This document shows positions 1 through 11,665 of a stretch of 64,000 bases of DNA, one piece after another; position 1 is the first letter of the stretch, and each line of letters begins with the position of its first letter. This DNA is from Pseudeuparius sepicola. Taxonomy: Eukaryota; Arthropoda; Insecta; Coleoptera; Anthribidae. A program made the translations under genes and the position numbers. Below the pieces are notes generated by a model. That model made no database searches. It worked only from the letters and a program-made list of their open reading frames with translations, and was not told where the DNA came from. Location of the stretch: positions 132,677,373 to 132,741,372 of the forward strand of contig OY987299.1 of assembly GCA_963920635.1 (NCBI GenBank), in the 5' to 3' direction.

Positions 1-199
1 TTTATAAAACGGAACGGAACGGAACTCACGAAAAACGGACCTGCCCGGACATCTACAACATACCAACTAGGTAGGCACACAGCAGGGACTCTTTAAAATA
101 AGGGGACCCAGCATGTCACAGTCTATCACATAGGAAAAGTGAAGCCTTGACGGGAAGTTTGATTTCTGTTGACTCCAAGGAGACCACAAGGGGGCTGAT

Positions 200-861
200 C
201 TCAGAGAAATAACCAAGGATAGAGGGAGCAACAGCCTTAAAATACATACATTTGTAGTCAACCAACATCTTATGCAAATTTACCGAAGTAAACAAACATT
301 AGGCCCGTGTGTACAACGTTTACCTGAGATATGTTATGTCCTGAGAAATATCGATTTAGCCACATATCACACACTTTCTGCGTCCCATTGTATACAAAAT
401 CAGTCACTATATCCTAAATACTAATAAATAGACTTTAAATTCACAGAAAAACAATTAAAAACGGGAAAAATCCATACGTAAATAATCGGAAAACTTGACA
501 TGCTGGGCATACACAAAACAAATATCGCTAAGTTAACGGACGCGGCGCTCGCGGCAGCAAAAGCAGTGTTGCCATGTCGGGCGGTTTGAGGTATCTGTGA
601 CGATTTTATTAAAGTCATAACTAGATACTATAATTACACTGCAATTTAGTTTTAGTTTAAAATTGTCACAAACAAGAAATTAATAACTACATTTGTTAAT
701 TTAGCGTTATGGGAGGAGTGCCTTCATTGAATCTCATTATTAAACCCTTCTGTTTTGAAATGAAATGCTGTAAACAATGGAGTACGCGGCATCACTCAAA
801 AAAATGTTTGCTTTGTTTACTTTTTGTTCTTACTCCCTCTATCCTTGGTTATTTATCTGAG
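200..861. mobile_element. Non-autonomous TIR element, family A, copy 1
   Basis: A 662 bp element with inverted ends: the left begins CTCAGAGAAATAACCAAGG and the right is its near-complement ending TTATCTGAG. An exact 8-bp direct repeat GGGCTGAT flanks it (192-199 and 862-869). The interior matches the element at 16612-17278 in the same orientation over almost its whole length. No transposase frame is present, so it is non-autonomous. The 8-bp duplication suggests a hAT- or P-like transposase, but the ends do not fix the superfamily. Confidence 0.8.
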
Positions 862-869
862 GGGCTGAT

Positions 870-3832
870 ACAAGGTTATGTTATATGTCAGTGTCCAACT
901 GCCATCAGGTTTTATGTGACGTGTCAGTGCCATAGATTCTAAAGGAGGCAAAATATTTCCCATCATAATTCACAATTTTTAACTTTTCTAACTTCCAGAT
1001 ACTCAGATGTGTCAATTAAAAATAATGCGGCCGCCTGTAGTAGTCCCAATAATTGCAACCAGATTTTTCCTGCATCACCTTTAGTAATCCTACAATTCCC
1101 ATTACGTGGGCATTACGTACAAGTAGGTAGTTCCAAACAAATCGTATTACGAAAATTTTAAATTATTAAGCAGGTAGCTTCAGTCCAGGTCTTTTTTTGA
1201 AGAGTTTTTATCTACCACTACAAGTTTATTTTAAGTTTGTGAGGTACCTTGGGAGAGAAATAAAATTACAAAAATTTTATAATGAACGCCGAGAAAAACT
1301 ACATCATTAGAACTACTAGACCTAATCTTATTGGTCCATCCCGAAATCTGTGAAAATTCTTTGGGTAGATACATTCAACAAGGGAAGAAAGTTCAAGTAT
1401 ACATATTACAAATGGATTGAGGAACCTGGTAACAAGGTGCAATAGCAACAAATTCTTAAATAAGCAAAATCGGCACTACTGACTTACCATACTTATTACT
1501 TAAATTCGTGTAAATAATTGCTGGAAATCGATTTCAACTATAAAATAAATTTCTTTCATTTAACAGTTGCCACATTCTTCACTTGTATACACAAAATTGT
1601 CAAGTCTAATTTTTAGAAATCATGGAAAGCATTATTAATTTTTACTAACAATCAAAGTACCTGTTATATTCATAGATTTTCCAATAAAATGACATACTTG
1701 GCATCACTGAGACCATTAGAATGAGGAAAGAATAGCCTCACCTTATTTTAAAGCGTCCCTGGCACACAGTTACCCGCTATAGTATTTCTAAAGTCACTTG
1801 AAACAGCATAAAAAAACTCCAATTGGCGTCATACGCAGTTTTAAAAAATATGCGTGTTCTACAAGCAACATAATATTTCACTTTTAAGGTTTTTTAAAGG
1901 TTGTCGTCAGACACAACGTAAAGGTTAATGCACCATATAATATTGTCAAAAGGTCTCTAAAAAACCATCGATTATAATTATTTACACAAGTATATCCTAA
2001 GATCTGTAAAATTATGGCACGGCTATCCACTGCATTTCGCTGCACAAGTGGCCAGCAATATCAATCTGCTATGTCTCCTTCATCTCTTTTTACTACTAAT
2101 ACCATGTTCGGTATAAAAAAAAGTGTTATGTCTCGTATTTTGTTGCCGAGACGCCTGTTCTCGAGCTACCCTGGTAAAATATAAATGAACTCACTTCGAA
2201 CACAGTGATATACGGGGCGCGATCTATTTCATAGCATTTACTACGCCCTGCTACTGGTAAATATACCAGACTTATCAGCAGAAATCACCCGCATAAAATT
2301 CAAAGGTTTTTATGCGGTCGACGTCGACCTAGTCAAGGAGGCAGCCAATAAGAAAGCGAGCGTAGCGATTTGACTGGTCGGCGTTTCGGAGATCCACGGA
2401 GCAGGTGTCAACGCAGGCCAGTTAGGCCAGTATAACCAGTGCCGTGCACGGAAATAAGAATTGCACTTTATTTTACGGATTTTGTTTTTTTTGTATAGAT
2501 TTTTGTGTGGTGTTGTTTTGTGTGGAGCAAAATTATTGGTTTGCTTTGATTTGAATTATTTCAAAGTTTATTAACGCCGACCAATCGTTTTTATCCTGTT
2601 TCAAGTGACTTCATTTATACCATACCCATTTCATTATAATATTAAAATAACTCTTAGAGTTGATTGGGTGCGGGAACATTTTCTGTCATCATCACCAACC
2701 AGACGTTGAGACAGATTCGCATTTTCACACTGTCACCCACAATGCATACGAAATTCCCGTTTTCGTTTAGAAACGGTCGTTTGTCCTAGACTCCAACTTT
2801 TACTTTATGTAAATGCATCTCTAAGAAATCGAACGTACGTCCGAACGGTCGGTCCTCTAAGATGTTATCAGCCTCTCTTCACGGGGTGTTGAGTATGTGA
2901 TGCACGTTTTCCTTTGAATATCGCGGCCTGTGGCGAAACTAGAGCAAACCAGACCGAACAAGGCGAGGAAATTTATTCGAGATACTTGGGATAAGTAGGT
3001 GGACTTAAAAAACGCGCTAGAGTAGTTAAATATTACGAAAAACAGAAAGAATGTTTGGTATATGGTTATATGATACAAGGTCAAATCAAATATCATACTT
3101 ATAAATAAGTAATGCGAAAAATAATCGTAAAGTCTTTTTTCTAGCAAACCTCTTGTCGGGTTATTGTCCATAGCGAGTTGCTATTCTGTATTCTTATCTC
3201 GAACATGCCGTTCAAGAAGAAATCTCTATTTTACCACTTTGCGACAGGCTATTTACCATTACAATCTTGTTACCATTTTCAATCGATAACACTGACATTT
3301 TACGTCTAAATTCGCTTATATTTATTTGCCTGTCTCAAACCTTTGAAGCCGATGAATATATTAAGCAGTGTTTGTTCCAAATCTGTCGATGTAATGGCCA
3401 AGATTCGAGGATTACACGGCCACTGCCTTTCATTGCTCGCAATTTTTCAGTAGAAATGTCGACCACTATGGACACCGCAGTTTTATAGCCTAATAATGAT
3501 CGTTATTATCATGTCAGTCCAAAAGAGCTATTAGTTATTCTGAGCTGAGTAGCAGTGTTACTTTAGGATTGACGCAAATCACATACAAACAGGGAGATTC
3601 TAAACTTAGGTACTAAACGTCTACTAGAATTCAAGTCTATTTTACGCAATATGTAGCAGGCTTTAAATAAATAACCCCAGGAAGGAGCAAATTTGGGTTT
3701 AACGCTCGACCGGGACAGTCTCTGCATATGGCTTGATGCCGTTTCCGTTTTTACAGTGGCGCGCACCTTTGAGTTATTTCGACAAACTAATCGAAGCAGA
3801 AATCCTAATTTTTCGTGAAATCAGTACTTAGG
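870..3832. other. No gene recognised; AT-rich spacer
   Basis: I found no coding region with recognisable similarity and no repeat shared with the rest of the window. A CpG-richer patch near 2300-2450 could be old regulatory or exonic DNA, but nothing marks it as either. Open frames here are short and of random-looking composition. Confidence 0.5.
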
Positions 3833-5864
3833 TATAGTAAAGGCAGAATGTAAAGGCGAAGTCGGCCATAAAATCGAGAGGGATGGGCCCTACCTGCTCT
3901 CCCTTATGTTTTGGAGCGAGGGATTCGGCTTAAAGATCCGCAAGACCCACTTTTTATTGCTCTGTCCTTGTCTGATACATTATGTTAATAAAGATAATAT
4001 ATTCAAATGGGAGTACGCCTATAAAACAGGGCAGGAATTAAGTATTTGGTTTATTTTGGTGATAGACTTCCTGCAATAAAAATGCAGCGTGAAGTATTCA
4101 GTGCCCAAAGTAGAAAATTAATATTAAATGTGGTGAAATATTTCCAAGAAAAAAAAGAGAACACGTGAAAATTTATCGGTACTTCAATGTGCATCGGAGG
4201 CGTTACAGATTCGTACAAGGACCATTTTACGAATTAGGCAAGAAGGCGTTAAACATATTAAAATGGTATACACTAAAAATAAAGCAGCCCCGAAAACTAA
4301 AGATTTGACAGAATCGGATAAAGGAGAAATAAGAAGTTTGATTTATTACATGACAACTAACAAGCAACACTTAAGTAGGGAAAAAATATGCGAAGAACTG
4401 AAAAAAAAGGGAATTTTGAGCTGCAGCATGTAATTTTAAAGAATCTTGGATTTAAGTACAAAATACCAGCCAGATATAGCATCAAAAAGAGTTCAATTTC
4501 TACGACAATTTACATCCAATTTATTTTCAAGCTGCCCTCTAGACGTAGTGTTTTTAAACGAGACCTGGATTTTTCAACACGGGGCGAATATGAGAACTTG
4601 GCACGACAAAAATCCAAAATGTGTGTACAACAAAAAAGCGAATGATGGCAAAAGGTTTATAATTGTTCATGCCGGTAATAAGGACGGATTTATTGAGCTT
4701 ATATTTTCAACTAAAAATAAAAGTGCAGACTACCACGATAATATCAACGCCGAAATGTTTGAAAAATGGTTGGGGGAGAAACTATTGCCGAAACTTGAAA
4801 ACCCTTCTTTAATTATAATGGACAATGCGAAATACCATTCCAGGCTGTGTGAAAATGTGCCCAATACAGCCACAACAAAAAAGAAGAAATAATTAACTGG
4901 CTTCGAATTAAAAAAAAATCTGAAAATTCCCTTAAATGTGAGTTGCTCCAGATCGTTAAAAATTATAAATCCAAGTTGCCTTATGCGTCTGACAATATAA
5001 TTAATCAAATGGGACATCAAGTGTTGAGGCTTCCCCCATATCATTGTATATTTAATGCAATAGAATTGATATGGGCCCAATGCAAAACTTTTTTTAATAA
5101 CAAGATTGTATCTGAGGCAATGCATGATGATAACACGGTAATGTCTATTTGGAAAGAAGCTCTCAGGAAGTCACTAAAGAAAACTGGTCCAGTTGTATAA
5201 AACACACCGACAACGTTATTAAGGATTGTTGGGAAAAAGAAAAGATATTGGACGTTGACATAGACCCAATTATTATTAATTTAAATGGCGATTCATATCG
5301 GATGATAGTATTTTATATTCTGACTAAAATTCTTAACGAATTAAATGTATATTTATTATTATTTATTTATTATGTGTACTGACTTGTATGTATGTATATA
5401 CTAATTTGTAACTACAAACATAAATATATATATTTTTTGCCTAACAATTACAATAATTATTTAAATACCTAAGACCTACTTTGAATCTCAGGATCATTAT
5501 CTTTTAATTGCCAGTCTAAATTACAGAATTAATCTTCAAAAATTACTAATACAATTACGACAGGTACCTACCTAAGTACAAATTTTTAATCCGTCCATTC
5601 ACATCAGGTAGTAAAGCAATAATGTATTCTAGGCCGACCCTGCCTGCCTTAAACAATCAACTAGTAATACAAGACAAGTACTAGGTTTTCTATCTCTCTT
5701 CCTTTCATGAAAGGTGCTCAGCGAACTTTAAGACGTACTTACGACGAATACCAATTGGAGGAGACATGAGTGTAATTGTGCGCGTGCAAGTAAAGCAACA
5801 GATATAGCGCTCTCTCTTTGATGATTTATTGCCGACTTCGCCTTTACATTCTGCCCTTACTATA
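3833..5864 (+). mobile_element. Tc1/mariner-like (IS630 superfamily) DNA transposon, decayed
   Basis: Inverted repeats of about 33 bp bound it: the left end runs TAGTAAAGGCAGAATGTAAA and continues AGGCGAAGTCGGC, and the complement lies at 5831-5864. TA dinucleotides sit at both edges, consistent with TA target duplication. The span of about 2.0 kb holds one degraded transposase gene on the plus strand. The ends are well preserved while the gene is broken by several frameshifts, so this copy is inactive in cis but might still be mobilised in trans. Confidence 0.85.
4082..5280 (+). pseudogene. DDE transposase of Tc1/mariner-like element, frameshifted
   Basis: The reading frame has to be pieced together across several frameshifts. 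An N-terminal helix-turn-helix-like part starts at the ATG at 4082 and reaches a stop near 4166; the next frame carries on to about 4430. The catalytic part from 4446 contains LNETW, where the family normally has DET, so the first catalytic Asp is Asn (codon 4557-4559). The second acid is intact in IIMDNAKYHS (Asp codon 4821-4823). After another frameshift LPPYHCIFNAIELIWAQ carries the Glu (codon 5063-5065). A C-terminal tail containing VTKENWSSCIKH follows in yet another frame near 5170-5280. The motif order and the LPPYH..N.IEL.W signature match a transposase family widespread in insect genomes. It cannot encode an active enzyme. Confidence 0.85.
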
Positions 5865-5865
5865 C

Positions 5866-7260
5866 CTACAATACAGGCAACAAATTATAAGGCACGTTTA
5901 TGTCTTTAAGTTTTGTAATCTTTGATAATACAGCAATTCTAATTTTAAATTTCTAATTGTGAAGAAGTATGTACCTACACAAATGCCTATGCCACTTTGG
6001 TGCATGGCCTCAAAAGTTAATTTAAATTGCAAAATTACTTACCGATAGATTACTTTCCTCAAACATTTTAGTTTTGGCGGTCAGGGAAGTGCCACAAGCC
6101 GCACATCTAAGCATAATAACTCGAAAAAGTGTCTAAATGGTGATAGTTTATTGGTTCATTTTTCGCCCTTCCTTCCTTACTCCTAGATTTTTGTAAGTTT
6201 GGCTTTGGCAAGTTCGCTATTGAAAACACCTGTGCCAAATTACCAAGCTATTTTCGTACATTAATAACGGCTTCCATAAAAAAATACCGTAAAAGCCTAA
6301 ATCGACCGAACTGGTTCTGACGCCCAATCAAACTTTCCTTACTAAAATCAAACGCAACAAAAAAGCCTACCTGTGCTATAATAAGTATGTGAATGGATTT
6401 GCATAGCATTACGATGACAACAAACTCGGAGCACGATAATCCAGGCTACAGTTAACCGACGCTCATTTGCAATTTAGTGAATTATCTAATTTTTTTTATT
6501 TTTGTTTCAGAGGATATCATACGAACAACGGATGACAAAGAAGTCCAACGGTTTTTTAAGACAATAAAAGGTAAACTGCTAGCCGTAACTGTAACGCTGA
6601 TTTTGATTTTACACGCGATATAAGAAGGCAGGATAGTCTGATTGCAGAAAAAACTACTTTGCAAGGCATAAAGGAGACAATTTTATTGAAGCATTGTTCG
6701 ACTACTTCCTGAAAACTTAGTGAAAATCATTTTTTTGCGAGAAGAAAAAGAAGAAATTCTATGAAGTGATAACTGTTTAAATTTCCTGCTGGATTATTTT
6801 ATATTAGCTACTGTTTATAACTTATATTGGAAACTATAATTAGTGTTGCCAAAAATCAAAACATTTTGTCCCATATGCCACCAGCCATTTCTTTTTTAAT
6901 TATTATTGGAGACGTTCATCATCATCATCAATCATGATAAGTTGCGCTTGCGGTATTTAGTTTTTTGTAATACACAGGGTGGTCGAAAGAATACAAAAAA
7001 GTTAAATTTCTTTTTTTTACTAGGTGGCTGTGACTTTAAATCTGACATCCACCTTTCATTCCAAACAACTTTTTTACGTTTTTTAAGTTACTTTACCCTT
7101 GAGTTATCGTATCCAAAAAGATATATTTAAATTTTGATGTGTGTTTTGAGTTTGAAATGATGCACCAACTTTTATCAAGAATAAAATTTCCTGAGAAATT
7201 AATAATAAAAAAGTTTTCCATTTGTGTCCAACTTTCTGCCGGTCAGTGTACAATATTAGG
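5866..7260. other. No gene recognised
   Basis: AT-rich DNA. The only points of note are a small exon-like patch at 6511-6570 and a lone CAGGGTGG-type terminus near 6975 whose partner end I could not find. Confidence 0.4.
6511..6570 (+). other. Possible small coding exon
   Basis: A 60-base stretch begins right after a pyrimidine tract ending TTTGTTTCAG (acceptor-like) and ends before GTAAAC (donor-like). One phase reads DIIRTTDDKEVQRFFKTIK without a stop, and its composition looks more protein-like than the surroundings. No domain is recognised and no partner exon was found. It may be chance or an exon of a remote host gene. Confidence 0.2.
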
Positions 7261-7268
7261 CATAATAC

Positions 7269-7300
7269 CACAGAAAATATATAGTAGTATATTTTCTGTG
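7269..7300. mobile_element. Ultrashort palindromic element (32 bp)
   Basis: The 32 bp unit begins CACAGAAAATATA and ends with its exact complement, giving 13-bp arms around a 6-base loop. The 7-bp direct repeat ATAATAC flanks it (7262-7268 and 7301-7307). The ends match those of the 572 bp element at 30485-31056, which is flanked by CTAATAC. It may be a deletion derivative reduced to little more than its termini. A fortuitous hairpin cannot be excluded. Confidence 0.55.
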
Positions 7301-7309
7301 ATAATACGA

Positions 7310-7984
7310 GTATTATGTATGATATAATAATATTTCGATGACTATAGAAATAATTTATTAAGACATTTTTCCTAATTATACGTCAAACTAAATCTTACCT
7401 TTCAGGGTCTTTAGGAATTCGAAAAAAGGACACACAGATCTTGAATTGCTTTTACAGCCATCCGCACTGCAATAAAAACCGCGATAAGCCATCACTACTC
7501 AAAATTGGCAACGGTATTGGATATAATTTACGCGCACCCGGTACAATACGAAGCACACCGTTCCGAGAGACACTGTGTTACAAAGTGACGCTCGGAATCG
7601 CCCGCTCAGCGGGATATCGATCGAGGGCTAAGGCGAAGGGATCGGGATCGGACAGGAGAAGTGAGAAGTGAGCGGACTTATAGTATTCTCTAGGCTTTGG
7701 TTGTACTACTGTAGTCTTAGTAATTATTCTTTCTCGGATTAATGTTTTTAACCCGGATGTGCGTAGAAATATGCACCTTGTGAAAATAAATGAGTAATTA
7801 ATTAGGCATAGGTAGTTAGTTTACAATTTAATTTATTCTATAGCTCTATGCATAAGAAAAATCTATAGCAAGTGCGCAGATCATTATTTATATAAAGTAT
7901 ATTCTGCATATTAAAACTTTATAGCGTCCTATGACTCAACTCAGTTCTCATCAAAAATAGACCACTGGAACGTGGAATTTTTTT
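7310..7984. other. No gene recognised; small CpG-richer patch
   Basis: The stretch 7540-7670 is GC-richer than its surroundings, with a short open frame at 7441-7671. No domain or repeat is recognised. It could be a fragment of host single-copy sequence. Confidence 0.35.
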
Positions 7985-9562
7985 CATAATAATGTAGTGC
8001 CGATTACCTGCTTCTCAAGATCCACTTATACCTACGTAAAAGTTCGAAGACTAATAACAATAAAAATAAAATCAATCCCGTTTAATTTTAAAAGGCCTAG
8101 TAAAAATAAAATAAAATTAATAGGTAAGTGGAAAATTTTTAAGAAATAAATGGTACGGGGTTCTTTAAATTCAATTACAATAAGCCACAGCGTGCAACAG
8201 GGAACCTGGAGAGTAGGTATATAATGTGTCATAAGAATGAACAGCATGGGGATCTTGCAAACGGTGAGAGATAGAACAACGGTTAAATGGGGAAAAAGTT
8301 GCGCAATTTTAAGGTCAATAAAATGGCACAAACAGGTTTCTAATATCTTTTTTCGTTATGAAGTTATCACCGATAGAAAAAAAGAAAAACACTTTATTGC
8401 ACTTTTTAACGGGCTTTAAGATGGCGTTTTTAGATTTGTTCTACAACATTTCGTTTTTGAGATACCATCTTCAACTTAATTTTTTTAAATACGGACCTGG
8501 ATTTTTTTCCACATTTTGAAAGCACTTTTCATTTCAAATACCATGATGTATGACACGAAATATTTTTTAAATGTTTTGAGACAACTATATTGAAAATTCG
8601 TTTTTTTCCATTCATTTTTTTCTAATGCGGCCCTGTATTTAATAATAAGGAGCCTAAATATAAATCAGTATTGTTAACAATTTAACTTACAACTTATCTT
8701 TCAATCGGAGAACCGAAAAAAGGACGCAAAGAATAATAACAGTCACATACGATAATAATAAATAAATAAAAATCCTCCACCTAGAAGGCCTTGAAACACT
8801 GTATTTAGTTAATAATTTGTATTATTAAAAAATGGAGGGTACTTTTTCAAATGACGACAAATTTAACATGTTAGCATGTTATATCTTGCGTCACAGAAAT
8901 AGTGTAGAGGCCGAACGAATGTATTGTTGCAATTAATAAATGGCAAAAGTTATTGGTTTCATTGGCTTAAAGCGTTCTTCTCACAATTAGAAAAAGCGAA
9001 GAATTTACACCAAAACACAATGCGGCAATGTTTGCTGTACAACAACAGGGGAAAACACTTACCAGACAGGGCCGTATTTAAAAATATTAAGTTTTCGAAA
9101 TAAAAATAAACTGTAAGTTAAATTGTTGACAATACTGATTAATATTTAGACTTCTTATTATTAAATACAGAGCCGCGATAGAAAAAAATTAATGTAAAAA
9201 AGTATGTATGAATGTAGAAAAGTGCTTTCAAAATCTTCAAAAACAATCCAGGTCCGTATTTAAAGAAATAAAGTTGAAGATGGTTTCTCAAAAACGAAAT
9301 GTTGTGGAACAAATTTAAAAACGCCATCTTAAAGCTCGTTAAAAAGTGCCATAAGAAAGTGTTTTTATTTTTTTTTCTATCTGTAATAACAACTTCAGAA
9401 AAAATAAAATAAGTAACGCAAAATTTTACTTTTTTCAAAATAACTCAAAAACAAAAAAATATATTAGAAATCTGTTTTCACCATTTTATTGACCTTCAAA
9501 TTGTGCAACTTTTTCCCCATTTAACCGATGTTCTATCTCTCACCGTTTGCAAGATCCCCATG

Positions 9563-10540
9563 CAGACTTGGGTAGTATTCGAATCCTCAGAATTCGGAAT
9601 CCTATTCAAGCTACTTTGCCAATAATCGTATTCATATTCAAATACTCCCGAATAGCAGGTATTCTTATTCTTATATCTACTTTTTAAAGCAGGTATTCTG
9701 TATTCGGTAATTTAAATACCGATTTTTTGAGGATTCTCTTAGAAAGAATACGGATGTTCAAATCTCAGTATTCAGAATCAGAATACAGGATTCAAAATTT
9801 GAATCATGTATTCAAATGTCGAATACTAATAAGATTACAAAAAAAAACGTGGACAATGATCGGTATTTCTTATATTTAAATTTTTTGTTTTTACCTATAT
9901 AAAGTTTTGATTTTTATTGCATGTAAAGATGAAAATAGCCAAATATACAGTGAGTCCGAAAGATGGGCCGATTTTCAAAAAACTTTTCAACTGTTCAACC
10001 TATAGTTCTCGAAGAGCTCTACATTTTGGGTTATACTTTTTTGAAATAGTAGTAGGTATTACATGGTCAACTGTTATTAAAAGAAAATCCCCCAAAAATT
10101 ACAAATACCATATTAGGCATGTTTTTAAGAATAAAATGCATAGTGCCATCGAATTGGCCCTAGTTCAAAACCTTTGGTAAAAAATTTCAATACTTCAAGT
10201 TATCCGCCAAATGAGGCAAAATGCTAAAAAAAAGAGTTTTCCGGAGTACCTTGTATAAACCACAGGACATATATTGGTGATCTTTTTTCGCAAATCGATT
10301 AAGCCTTTCCCAAGATATTATTTTACATAGTATAACCAGCCTAGCTTATACAGGGTGTTTCGTATATGGCAATTAAATGAACAAAATATTCATTATATGA
10401 ATACATGGATTCGAATACTATTCGGTAATTGAATACTTTTCTTAGAATGTTATTCAAATCTCTAGGATTCGAATCCAGTTCAACTTGAGTATTTTGTATT
10501 CGTATTCGAATACTGGTTTTTGGTATTCTACCCAAGTCTG
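9563..10540. mobile_element. hAT-type element, non-autonomous, 978 bp
   Basis: The left end is CAGACTTGGGTAG and the right end is CTACCCAAGTCTG. The exact 8-bp duplication TCCCCATG occurs at 9555-9562 and 10541-10548. The CAG start, short inverted repeats and 8-bp duplication are diagnostic of hAT. The uninterrupted target is preserved once in the opposite palindrome arm at 8245-8252. The interior is rich in ATTCGAATAC-like motifs near both ends and holds a separate CAGGGTGTTTCG terminus near 10352. No transposase was recognised. Confidence 0.9.
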
Positions 10541-10794
10541 TCCCCATGTCATGCTGTTCATTCTTATCCAGGACACATTGTATAACCTACTCTCCAGGTT
10601 CCGTGTTGCACGCTGTGGCTTATTATAAGGGAATTTGAAGAACCCCGTACCATTTGTTTCTTGAAAATTGTTCATTTACCTATCAATTTTAATTTATTTT
10701 GACTTCGCCTTTTAAAATTAAACGGGATTGATTTTATTACTATTAGACTTCGAACTTTTACGTAGGTATAAGTGGATCTTGAGAAGCAGGTAAT

Positions 10795-11643
10795 GGACCG
10801 GGAGATAGTGACAGATTTTTGGACGTGATTTTACACAGTATGCCTTGCAAAGGGCATTATGTGGCACATATTCTCACAATAATAAGGTATGAATCAGAGA
10901 GTCATCCTGGGTTCTTCATGTGAAACACTGAGTTTTCAATTAGATATTCGAAAAATATGCGTTTTGATATGATTTTATACAGGCTGCCATGTGTTTTATA
11001 ATGAAGTTCAAAATAGAAAATTACTCGGAAAACCATAGGCATACCGTTAGGGTGGGTCCAAAGGGCTATTATTGCCACGTGATCTTGTATTTTAATAATT
11101 AATTTTTCCACGTTTCTGAACAGGCTGCCAATAAGCAAGTTCTTGTTATGAAACTGCTGAAGAAAAGATGGCATACCGTTTGCGCATGTCCAAGTACACT
11201 TTACATCGAATAACTCGTTTAAATGATTAAATAACATTCAATTTAAACAGTACTTGGACATGCGCAAACGGTATGCCATCTTTTCTTCAGCAGTTTCATA
11301 ACAAGAACTTGCATACTTCTCATTGGCAGCCTGTTCAGAAACGTGGAAAAATTAATTATTAAAATACAAGATCACGTGGCAATAATAGCCCTTTGGACCC
11401 ACCCTAACGGTATGCCTATGGTTTTCCGAGGAATTTTCTATTTGAACTTCATTATAAAAAACATGGCAGCCTGTATAAAATCATATTAAAACGCATATTT
11501 TTCGAATAATTGAAAACTCAGTTTTTCACATGAAGAACCCAGGATGACTCTCTGATTCATACCTTATTATTGTGAGAATATGTGCCACATAATGCCTACT
11601 GAGTAAAATCACGTCCAAAAATCTGTCACTATCTCCCGGTCTA
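10795..11643. mobile_element. Near-perfect foldback element, 849 bp
   Basis: The ends are GGACCGGGAGATAGTGACAG and its complement. Arms of about 400 bp are almost identical and separated by roughly 40 bases of AT-rich loop near 11205-11240, which suggests recent origin or gene conversion. TAAT flanks both sides (10791-10794, 11644-11647). The opposite arm of the surrounding palindrome carries the empty site near 8003-8006. No coding capacity. Confidence 0.85.
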
Positions 11644-11665
11644 TAATCGGCACTACATTATTATG

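Larger units (their letters stand above)
7985..11665. mobile_element. Long-palindrome (foldback) element complex
   Basis: The left arm, about 7985-8710, pairs with a right arm lying at about 9100-9562, 10541-10794 and 11648-11665. The right arm is interrupted by a hAT element (9563-10540) and a second palindrome (10795-11643). Between the arms is a loop of about 380 bases. An inner boundary with TA-flanked ends of the type CAATGTGTCC lies near 8220 and 10580, and another such terminus near 11690, so the palindrome may contain more than one element. No transposase is encoded. Confidence 0.75.

Noticed and set aside
9950..10365. Possible separate CAGGGTG-type element inside the 9563-10540 hAT element
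   Set aside because: A terminus (CAGGGTGTTTCG) is visible at the right, but the left partner is too diverged to define boundaries.
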